Source: Treponema sp.
Lineage (GTDB): Bacteria > Spirochaetota > Spirochaetia > Treponematales > Breznakiellaceae
Reading direction: 5' to 3'
DNA: 11,681 bases
Assembly (NCBI GenBank): GCA_031268245.1
Contig: JAIRXN010000085.1
Span: 1 to 11,681 of the forward strand
The notes under the pieces were generated by a model. It made no database searches. It was not told the DNA's origin and saw nothing but the letters and a program-made list of their open reading frames with translations. Both the position numbers and the translations under genes were made by a program. Of the stretch, positions 6,666 through 11,681 are shown one piece after another; the first letter of the stretch is position 1, and the number at the start of each line of letters is the position of its first letter.

Positions 6666-7544
6666 ATGCACAAACTACCGAAAGCAGCGTCAAGAGATAC
6701 TGTGCTTCCCAGCCGTTCACGCTTTCCGATAGTTGCAAGCCTTTTTTACCCGGAAGATGCGGCGGAAGTGGCGGCCCGGCTCCATGCCTACGGCCTCGAA
6801 ACGGGTAAGGGCGGAAGGGCAAAGGCAATAATCGCGCCTCACGGTTCCTGGGATATTTCCGGAATGATTGCGGCAGGAGCCTTTATCACCGCGGCGGGCA
6901 GAACGGAAGGCCCTGACCGGGTTGAACGGGTTCTGATGCTGGGGCCTATTCACGAGGAAACCGAGAAGGGGATCTTCCTTTCAGAATCGGATTATTTCAG
7001 TACGCCTCTGGGCAGCCTCATGGTGGATCATCTGTATTCCGCCAACCTGGCTGCCCTTTCACCCTTCTTCGTGGTAGATGATATTCCCCATCTCAAGGAA
7101 CATTCTCTGGAGGTACTTCTCCCGCTGGTTAAATACTGTTTCCCCCGGGCCCTTATCATACCCATCCTTTTGGGAGGTTTGGGACCTGAGTATATTTCGA
7201 TTCTGGCAGATACCCTGGGGAAGGTTTTCGGTCCCCTCATGAACAACACTCTTTGCATAGTTTCCTGTAATTTATCGGTTAACCCGGATCCCTCACTGGC
7301 CCATATCCAGGCGGAGGAGGCTCTGAAACTTCTCCTCGACAAGGATCCCCGGCAGTTCGAAACTGCCCTTTCCCGGAAAAAAGTAAGTTGCTGCGGGGGC
7401 GCCCTGGCTGCAAGCCTCCTGAAAAGCGGTCTTGTGAAGGATCTTGAGGCAAAGACATGCGTCGCTCCTTCCAACGGCCCCATGCTGAGCGCCAGGGGGG
7501 AAGAAAACACCGTCGTTTACTACGGAGCAATAAGCTATCAGTAA
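6666..7544 (+). CDS. amrB: MEMO family protein (AmmeMemoRadiSam system protein B)
   Basis: A member of the MEMO/DUF52 family, structurally related to extradiol dioxygenases; the bacterial function is unsettled. Family motifs appear in order: FPIVASLFYPED (20-31), AIIAPHGSWDISG (54-66, usually PHAGYxYSG) with His59, MLGPIH (91-96) with His96, DYFSTPLGSLMVD (109-121), HLKEHSLEVLLPLV (142-155) and SCCGGALAA (241-249). These cover positions equivalent to the human MEMO1 metal ligands His49, His81 and Cys244. The usual SSDLSHY segment is here SCNLSVN (200-206), so the Asp and His are lost. The length (292) is normal. No adjacent AMMECR1-like or radical SAM partner is visible. The gene lies 74 nt after NFACT on the same strand. 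No ribosome binding site is suitably placed. Confidence 0.9.
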   Translation: MHKLPKAASRDTVLPSRSRFPIVASLFYPEDAAEVAARLHAYGLETGKGGRAKAIIAPHGSWDISGMIAAGAFITAAGRTEGPDRVERVLMLGPIHEETEKGIFLSESDYFSTPLGSLMVDHLYSANLAALSPFFVVDDIPHLKEHSLEVLLPLVKYCFPRALIIPILLGGLGPEYISILADTLGKVFGPLMNNTLCIVSCNLSVNPDPSLAHIQAEEALKLLLDKDPRQFETALSRKKVSCCGGALAASLLKSGLVKDLEAKTCVAPSNGPMLSARGEENTVVYYGAISYQ

Positions 7545-7549
7545 AATAA

Positions 7550-7581
7550 GCTTGTTCGAAAACCTGAAATTTCAAAACAGC
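7550..7581 (+). repeat. CTTGTTC motif after the MEMO gene (site C)
   Basis: GCTTGTTCGAAAACC begins 6 nt after the stop codon and matches site B (GCTTGTTCCAAAACT) at 13 of the first 14 positions. The expected complementary arm is degraded (TTTCAAAACAGC), so only a weak hairpin is possible. It lies between the MEMO stop and the hexokinase terminator. Confidence 0.4.
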
Positions 7582-7599
7582 AGCCTCTAAAAACTGCAA

Positions 7600-7637
7600 G
7601 AGTTTCTGCAAAACTCGGGCGAGTTTTGCAGAAACTC
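7600..7637 (-). terminator. Intrinsic terminator of the hexokinase gene
   Basis: GAGTTTCTGCAAAACTC (7600-7616) and its exact complement (7621-7637) make a 17-bp stem with a 4-nt loop. It lies one base beyond the hexokinase stop. On the minus strand it is followed by TTGCAGTTTTT, a broken T-tract. It may also stop transcripts from the convergent MEMO gene, although there is no T-tract on that strand. Confidence 0.8.
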
Positions 7638-7638
7638 A

Positions 7639-8988
7639 CTATTCGCTCAGCGCGGCTACCGCGGCGCCGAAGAGACTCGCCTGTTCCACGGGAGCGATGA
7701 TGTAGGGCCGCGGCTTATCGGAATAGAGCATGTAATGCAGCCAGGATTCCAGAGCGCGGCGCATGTATTTGTAGATCATGTAGGTGGTACCCTCCACGGC
7801 AATGCGCACCGGGGCATAGGGCTCACAGGCTGCGGCAACCCGTTCCACCTGGGCGGCCACCACTGCGGCGGAAAGCATGCCGGCCCGTTCTGTAACAATG
7901 GAAGTAAGGTACTGCATGGCGGCCAGGGCATCCTTCTCGTCAAGGCCGACGAGATTCCCCAGGGGCTCCCGGGCGGCCAAAGGATGGTGCATGAATTCGT
8001 TGAGATCCCTGGTCTGCAGGGTATTCATGGCAAGGAATTCGGATGAACGTTTGAACTGTATCACCTTGTCCTTCACGGCCTGCTGCAGAATATGAAGAGT
8101 GAGGGGCCCAAGGTACGCGCCGGAAGTAGCCTTCTCCTGGGTGTAAACATTGGGTGTCTTCGTGGTGGCATCGTATTCCCGGTCAAGCTGGCCCCGGTAG
8201 CGGAAATTGAAAGTACCGGTTTCGCACACGACAATCTGGGGATCTTCCGAACTAAAGCCGATTTTGGGTATGCTCTTTTCCGGATACGCAGTGTTAAAAC
8301 CCGTCCCCAGGATAAAGCCGATCACGGGCCCGCCCGCGACGCCGTACTTGTTTTCGGTTTTCTCCGCTTCCCCGTCCTCAGGAATTTCTACAAGGCCCGA
8401 AAGCAAGGTCGCCACCGTATCGTTAAGCATGATGATCCGGCCCTTGTAGTTGAGGCCCCGCCTTCCCAGCGCTTCCCGGAGCCCCGCGCCCACAGCCTTC
8501 CCTATCAGCTCAGGAGCATCCACCTCCTTGCTGAAGGCTAAAAGTATACCGTCCGCCTCCCTGGTTATCTCCATGGGGTAGGAGAAGGTAAAGCCTATCC
8601 CTTCAATGCCGGGGGCCTTTTCCAGCAGGGGGCCTGCAAGATCCGCTATCTGGTCAAAAAACTGTACAGAGTTCACCTGGCCCCTGGTACCCGGCATGGG
8701 GACCTTCCGGGTCCCTTCCGCCAGAGCCTTGCCTTGATCGTCAAAGTGAACCAGGCTGGCCCGGAGGTTCGTCCCCCCCGCGTCGAGGGCCAGCACTGTT
8801 TTCCCGGCCTGAATCCGGGTCACGGGCCGTATCCATGACGGAATCATGGGAAGGCTGGAAGGCTCGCCCTTGAGTCCCCGCTCCATATCAATAAGCACAT
8901 CGTGAGCCAGGGAAAGCGGATTGAGGTTATTGTAATGAAAACCGTAAAAACGGGCAAAATCGGAAAGTTCCCGGGGATTAAATGTCAT
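7639..8988 (-). CDS. Hexokinase (eukaryotic-type hexokinase family)
   Basis: Phosphorylates glucose or related hexoses with ATP in the cytosol, feeding glycolysis. The 449-residue protein follows the hexokinase rather than the bacterial glucokinase pattern: VLALDAGGTNLRASLV (65-80, phosphate 1), GFTFSYPME (132-140, sugar binding), IIMLNDTVATLLSG (185-198) with catalytic Asp190, GFILGTGFNTAY (224-235) and a CETGTFNF glutamate motif. A C-terminal VEGTT and a glycine-rich SLFGAAVAAL match the adenosine-binding end. The length is that of a single-unit enzyme. The start ATG 8988 has GAGG (8997-8994) 5 nt upstream. The gene is monocistronic, with its own promoter and a strong terminator, and is divergent from the DUF4097 operon. 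Whether it prefers glucose cannot be told. Confidence 0.94.
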   Translation of the reverse strand: MTFNPRELSDFARFYGFHYNNLNPLSLAHDVLIDMERGLKGEPSSLPMIPSWIRPVTRIQAGKTVLALDAGGTNLRASLVHFDDQGKALAEGTRKVPMPGTRGQVNSVQFFDQIADLAGPLLEKAPGIEGIGFTFSYPMEITREADGILLAFSKEVDAPELIGKAVGAGLREALGRRGLNYKGRIIMLNDTVATLLSGLVEIPEDGEAEKTENKYGVAGGPVIGFILGTGFNTAYPEKSIPKIGFSSEDPQIVVCETGTFNFRYRGQLDREYDATTKTPNVYTQEKATSGAYLGPLTLHILQQAVKDKVIQFKRSSEFLAMNTLQTRDLNEFMHHPLAAREPLGNLVGLDEKDALAAMQYLTSIVTERAGMLSAAVVAAQVERVAAACEPYAPVRIAVEGTTYMIYKYMRRALESWLHYMLYSDKPRPYIIAPVEQASLFGAAVAALSE

Positions 8989-9007
8989 ATTTTCCTCTTT
9001 TATATGG

Positions 9008-9037
9008 ATTATATATTAAGTATGTATGGACTGAAGA
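9008..9037 (-). promoter_or_regulatory. Hexokinase promoter
   Basis: On the minus strand a perfect -10 TATAAT (9013-9008) would start transcription near 9001, giving a leader of only about 13 nt that carries the GAGG ribosome binding site. The -35 region (TCTTCA or CTTCAG, 9037-9031) is weak. The inverted repeat at 9038-9055 sits directly upstream, where a regulator could act. Confidence 0.45.
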
Positions 9038-9055
9038 TTTTCCGCAAGCGGAAAA
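9038..9055. promoter_or_regulatory. 18-bp inverted repeat between divergent promoters
   Basis: TTTTCCGC (9038-9045), AA, GCGGAAAA (9048-9055) is a perfect palindrome with a 2-nt centre, too short a loop for a good RNA hairpin and more like a protein-binding site. It lies just upstream of the hexokinase -35 and 26 nt before the -35 of the DUF4097 operon. Which regulator binds is unknown; it does not match the ATGT-N8-ACAT pattern reported for PadR. Confidence 0.4.
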
Positions 9056-9081
9056 AAATTCAAGAATTTCACATTTTTATC

Positions 9082-9110
9082 TTGACAGTCGTAGTAATTT
9101 GATATATACA
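9082..9110 (+). promoter_or_regulatory. Near-consensus sigma70 promoter of the DUF4097-PadR-HAAS operon
   Basis: A perfect -35 TTGACA (9082-9087), a 17-nt spacer and -10 TATACA (9105-9110) sit in an AT-rich stretch. Transcription would start near 9117 and give a leader of about 58 nt. Such a strong core promoter suggests control by repression or by premature termination. Confidence 0.7.
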
Positions 9111-9135
9111 TATATATGACAGGGACGAGTTACAT

Positions 9136-9158
9136 AAGCGGCGAGACCGCCGCTTTTT
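9136..9158 (+). terminator. Terminator-like hairpin in the operon leader
   Basis: AAGCGGCG (9136-9143) and CGCCGCTT (9148-9155) form an 8-bp stem with a 4-nt loop, and the stem runs into five T residues (9154-9158). It lies between the predicted transcript start and the ribosome binding site (GGAG, 9166-9169) of the DUF4097 gene, where it would act as an attenuator or a leader-stabilising hairpin. I found no clear competing anti-terminator in the short leader. Confidence 0.6.
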
Positions 9159-9174
9159 ATAGGACGGAGAAATT

Positions 9175-10164
9175 ATGACCAAACGGACAGGAATTTTTGT
9201 AAGGTTTACCGGCATTCTTCTGATTCTTACAGGCAGTACGGCCCTTTATTCCAAAGACTGGCGGAAACTGGTCAACGAGGAAAGCCGGCCCCTGACAGAC
9301 ATAAACAGGCTCGTCATTGATTACGGCGCCAGAGATCTGGTCTTTGTTGAGGGCAGCGGGGAAAATCTCGTTGTACGGGACTTCATGTTCCGGGATAGAA
9401 AAGACGGCTACTCGGTAATGGAGAGGTCTTCCGGAGGAGAACTTACGATAAGCCGGGCGGCAAGACGCCTGCCCTTTTTCTTCTGGTTTACCCGCACACC
9501 CAAGTCGGAAATCTATATACCTCCCGGTTTCCGGGGGGACTTTGATCTTCGGGTCTCCTCGGGCAACATAAAAGCCGAAAGCAGGATCGCCGCCGCTGGA
9601 ACCGTCAACATAGAGCTAAGAAGCGGCGATGTCCGCATGAAAAACCTGGAAGGCGGAAACATTTCCATTTCGGTAAGAAGCGGCAACCTGAACATTGACG
9701 ATCTCAGAGGCGACTGCACGGTGGAACTGGCAAGCGGCGATGTCCGCATGAGAAACCTGGAAGGCGGAAACATTTTTATTTCGGTAAGAAGCGGCAACCT
9801 GAACATTGACAATGCCAAGGGCGGCTGTACGGTAGAACTGAGAAGCGGCAATGTGACTATCGGCAGCATGGAGGGCGAAGGATCTTACGGCGTCAGTTCG
9901 GGAAACATAAACTTGAGGATGAAGGAACTTTCGGGGAACCAGAGCCTTGATGTGCGCAGTGGAAACATCACACTCACTCTGCCCCGGGGCGCTTCCTACA
10001 ATCTTGATGCGGCATCTAAATCGGGCAATATAAAGATTAGGGATTCCGATTTGGAAGGATTCGGAAGTTCCAACAGTATCATTGTAAAATCCTTCGGAGA
10101 GAATCCCGTGTATACGATCAAGAGCCGGGTCACATCAGGAAATTTTGAAATCCGTATGGATTAG
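9175..10164 (+). CDS. Exported DUF4097 family beta-helix protein with internal repeats
   Basis: A 329-residue protein of the DUF4097 (putative adhesin, beta-helix) type with no proven function. The N-terminus (TKRTGIFVRFTGILLILTGSTALYS) is a likely signal peptide, so it should lie in the periplasm or at the surface. After a non-repetitive region, an array of short beta rungs begins near residue 128, marked by SGN or SGD turns about every 18-20 residues. Two 37-residue units (147-183 and 184-220) are nearly identical, each holding SGDVRM, NLEGGNI, ISVRSGNLNID and a CTVEL-type end; the pattern fades into single rungs after 221. The start has GGAG 5 nt upstream. The PadR regulator starts 17 nt after the stop, so they share an operon. 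Role inferred: an envelope or surface component. Confidence 0.85.
   Translation: MTKRTGIFVRFTGILLILTGSTALYSKDWRKLVNEESRPLTDINRLVIDYGARDLVFVEGSGENLVVRDFMFRDRKDGYSVMERSSGGELTISRAARRLPFFFWFTRTPKSEIYIPPGFRGDFDLRVSSGNIKAESRIAAAGTVNIELRSGDVRMKNLEGGNISISVRSGNLNIDDLRGDCTVELASGDVRMRNLEGGNIFISVRSGNLNIDNAKGGCTVELRSGNVTIGSMEGEGSYGVSSGNINLRMKELSGNQSLDVRSGNITLTLPRGASYNLDAASKSGNIKIRDSDLEGFGSSNSIIVKSFGENPVYTIKSRVTSGNFEIRMD
9613..9834 (+). repeat. Tandem 111-bp duplication inside the DUF4097 gene
   Basis: Units 9613-9723 and 9724-9834 have an exact 111-nt (37-codon) period. By hand count they match at 96 of 111 positions (about 86%). A third unit starts at 9835 with the same GAACTGAGAAGCGGCAATGT-like opening and then diverges. 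The period keeps the frame, so unit gain or loss would add or remove two beta-helix rungs without breaking the protein. Confidence 0.85.
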
Positions 10165-10181
10165 GCTGAATGGAGATAAAC

Positions 10182-10520
10182 ATGGAAGCAAAGGTATCTT
10201 CGGATCTCCTGCGGGGACATACCGATACCATCGTGCTGAGCATTCTTATGGAGCATGACGCCTACGGTTTTGAAATCTACAACACGATAATAGGCCGGAC
10301 TCTGGAGAAATTTGAACTTAAGGAAACTACCCTGTACTCAAGCTACAAACGGCTTGAACAGGAAGGCTGCATCAATTCCTATTGGGGGGACGAAACTCAG
10401 GGCGCTCGGCGGAAATACTATCATATTACCGAAAAAGGCAAAAAACTGTACGAACAAAACATGCTGGACTGGCAGTTTACACAAAAAATTCTCAATGAGT
10501 TACTGTGGAGAAAAAAATGA
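10182..10520 (+). CDS. PadR family transcriptional regulator
   Basis: A 112-residue winged-helix DNA-binding protein, probably a dimeric repressor. Its N-terminal helix and wing match the family: LRGHTDTIVLSILMEHDAYGF in two parts, the recognition helix region ETTLYSSYKRLEQEGCI, the wing WGDETQGARRKYYHITEKGKK, and a short C-terminal helix. ATG 10182 is preferred over the in-frame ATG at 10170, because GGAG (10172-10175) is 6 nt upstream. Its stop overlaps the HAAS gene as ATGA. In Firmicutes, small PadR proteins often sit beside HAAS/DUF1700 and DUF4097 genes and are thought to control them. Here it is likely to repress its own operon, though no ATGT-N8-ACAT site was seen at that promoter. 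The ligand is unknown. Confidence 0.9.
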   Translation: MEAKVSSDLLRGHTDTIVLSILMEHDAYGFEIYNTIIGRTLEKFELKETTLYSSYKRLEQEGCINSYWGDETQGARRKYYHITEKGKKLYEQNMLDWQFTQKILNELLWRKK

Positions 10521-11437
10521 ACAATTCCAAGACACATACCAGGGACTATGTAGATTCTCTGTTTTCAGGCTACGAAGAAAATGCCGGCCTCAAGGACTTC
10601 AAAGAAGAGCTGTTGAGTAATCTTGATGAAAAAATCGCAAACTTCATGCAGAAAAACATGAACGAAGAGGAAGCCTATCAAAAAGCGGTTGCACAGTTGG
10701 GAGACATATCGACTCTGGCGGATGAACTTGCCCTTAAAAAAAGGCGGGAAGTATTTGAAGAAGCGTACATGGATATTAAAACATACATGACTCCCCTGCG
10801 GGTACTCCTCTATGTGGGCTGCGGCCTGCTTGCCGCCTTCGGCATTATCGTTGCGGGGATGGTTTATTTTGCGGAACGCATGAATTCGCAGGACATCGGT
10901 TCCTACATTAACCTGAGCGGAGTCTTCGGCGTACTCCTTGTGTTTATCACCATGTCTGTCGCAGGCTTTACCTTCCTCGGCCTTACCCAGGAAAGCGCAA
11001 CCCTCTACCCCATGAAGAAAAAAAGCGCCCTCCTCCGCACCCTTGCGACAGCCCTTATCAGTTTCGGCATTTTGTTGTTTCCCCTCACCTTTGTTTCAAC
11101 AGGCGGCTTCATGGAAGCCATTGCCGTACTGATCCCCTTCGTCCTCCCCGGAACCGCGCTTCTGGCCTTTCTTGTACTGCGGGAAAAGGATCGCAGCAAA
11201 CCCTGGGTGAGGCACAGGCGGGAAGAAATGATAAAACAGGAAATGGAGTCCTTTAATAATCCCGATACGGCACGGGAATTCGGCCTCGTTTCGGGGGCGA
11301 TCTGGATCTTCGCACTGGCATTGTTTTTCGTCATCACTTTTTCCGCGGGGCTGCTCTATTCATGGACAGTATTCCTGTTTGCGGCCGGTACAGAACTTGT
11401 AGCCCTGAGCCGTATAGGGAAGGGGGCATTAAAGTAG
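10517..11437 (+). CDS. HAAS/DUF1700-like domain protein with about six TM helices
   Basis: A 306-residue membrane protein. Its N-terminal 75 residues form a charged helical domain with the pattern of HAAS-type proteins (DYVDSLFSGYEENAGLKDF, DEKIANFMQKNMNEEEAYQKA and the AVAQLGDISTLADEL end). About six hydrophobic segments follow, including VLLYVGCGLLAAFGIIVAG, GVFGVLLVFITMSVAGFTFL, FMEAIAVLIPFVLPGTALLA and GAIWIFALALFFVITFSAG, with a basic cytoplasmic loop (REKDRSKPWVRHRREEM) before the last pair. ATG 10517 is chosen because GGAG (10507-10510) lies 6 nt upstream; it overlaps the PadR stop. The HAAS region is thought to connect membrane proteins to a partner PadR protein, so this may sense an envelope signal and bind or release the repressor. 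That is inference from family context. Confidence 0.75.
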   Translation: MNNSKTHTRDYVDSLFSGYEENAGLKDFKEELLSNLDEKIANFMQKNMNEEEAYQKAVAQLGDISTLADELALKKRREVFEEAYMDIKTYMTPLRVLLYVGCGLLAAFGIIVAGMVYFAERMNSQDIGSYINLSGVFGVLLVFITMSVAGFTFLGLTQESATLYPMKKKSALLRTLATALISFGILLFPLTFVSTGGFMEAIAVLIPFVLPGTALLAFLVLREKDRSKPWVRHRREEMIKQEMESFNNPDTAREFGLVSGAIWIFALALFFVITFSAGLLYSWTVFLFAAGTELVALSRIGKGALK

Positions 11438-11469
11438 CATTGATTTATTCTCGATTGAATAAATCAGTG
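11438..11469. terminator. Bidirectional hairpin between HAAS and MATE genes
   Basis: Positions 11438-11450 and 11457-11469 pair along 13 bp (one G-T wobble) around a 6-nt loop, immediately after the HAAS stop. The stem is AT-rich (TGATTTATTC arm) and has no long T-tract on either strand. The position between convergent stops (11437 and 11475) still favours shared transcription termination. Confidence 0.6.
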
Positions 11470-11474
11470 CTTCC

Positions 11475-11681
11475 CTAGATCACCTTTTTGCTCATCCATC
11501 TGCCTCTGACCCAGCGGATGCAGTAGAAGCTCCCCCGGCTGATGAAGTCGCAGCCCATTGCGATCCAGACGCCCAGAGGGCCTACATGCAGGGGAAAAGC
11601 AAGGAGATAAGCCAGACTCACCCGGACAGTCCACATGGAGATGGTAGCCACCCACATTACATAGCGGGCGTCTCCCGCGGC
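11475..11681 (-). CDS. C-terminal part of a MATE family efflux transporter
   Basis: The last 68 codons of a gene that enters from the right edge. The reading frame begins AAGDARYVMWVATISMWTVR, then a hydrophobic stretch, LGVWIAMGCDFISRGSFY and a final RWVRGRW, the typical end of a MATE (multidrug and toxic compound extrusion) protein: a GD loop, a Trp-x-x-R helix, G-x-W-I-A-M and R-x-x-x-G-x-W. MATE proteins export drugs or metabolites in exchange for Na+ or H+. The substrate cannot be told. The gene converges with the HAAS gene, with a shared hairpin between the stops. Confidence 0.85.
   Translation of the reverse strand, partial: AAGDARYVMWVATISMWTVRVSLAYLLAFPLHVGPLGVWIAMGCDFISRGSFYCIRWVRGRWMSKKVI

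Noticed and set aside
8092..8541. A 149-codon plus-strand frame opposite hexokinase
   Set aside because: Hexokinase motifs occupy the minus strand throughout this stretch, and the plus frame shows no recognisable feature.
9513..9869. A repetitive minus-strand frame opposite the DUF4097 repeats
   Set aside because: Its repeats merely mirror the 111-bp coding repeat on the plus strand.
9613..9900. Repeats considered as a CRISPR array
   Set aside because: The repeats are directly adjoining, in frame and coding, with no unique spacers of even size and no cas genes.

Overview
The window looks like chromosomal DNA from a spirochaete, most likely a Treponema-type organism of moderate G+C. This is an inference from gene content: a eukaryotic-type hexokinase, a shortened NFACT protein, and a MEMO/AmmeMemoRadiSam B homologue among compact operons with ATGA overlaps. 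No rRNA, tRNA, CRISPR array, insertion sequence or phage gene was seen.

Layout. (1) Positions 1-338 are mostly non-coding. They hold a good minus-strand promoter with a hairpin leader, feeding a gene that starts at position 21 and leaves the window on the left, and a 44-bp tandem repeat whose two copies differ only by transitions. (2) 339-2299 encode an MFS transporter and a DUF554 (YqgA-like) membrane protein, joined by a 4-nt overlap. (3) 2378-3954 encode a degenerate PAP2-superfamily-like protein coupled to an RluA-type pseudouridine synthase. (4) 3977-5113 (minus) encode a secreted or envelope-anchored NagZ-type family 3 beta-N-acetylhexosaminidase, convergent with the synthase. (5) 5158-6591 encode an NFACT (RqcH/FbpA) protein without the usual middle module, followed by a MEMO-family protein at 6666-7544. 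Both appear to lack a Shine-Dalgarno sequence and may be leaderless. (6) 7639-8988 (minus) encode hexokinase, with a strong terminator. (7) 9175-11437 form an operon under a near-consensus sigma70-type promoter: an exported DUF4097 beta-helix protein with internal 37-residue repeats, a PadR-family repressor, and a multi-TM protein with an N-terminal HAAS/DUF1700-like domain. (8) The C-terminus of a MATE efflux transporter enters on the minus strand at the right edge.

How the parts may work together. Regions 1-6 are mainly housekeeping: transport, RNA modification, cell-wall recycling, ribosome-associated quality control and glucose phosphorylation. The most system-like part is the DUF4097-PadR-HAAS cassette. 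Similar gene sets in Firmicutes are regulated envelope modules of unclear function. Here it carries a terminator-like hairpin in its leader and an 18-bp inverted repeat in the divergent promoter region shared with hexokinase. Other unusual features are a CTTGTTC motif just after three stop codons, altered key residues in the PAP2-like, NFACT and MEMO proteins, and the paired-stem tandem repeat upstream of the MFS gene.
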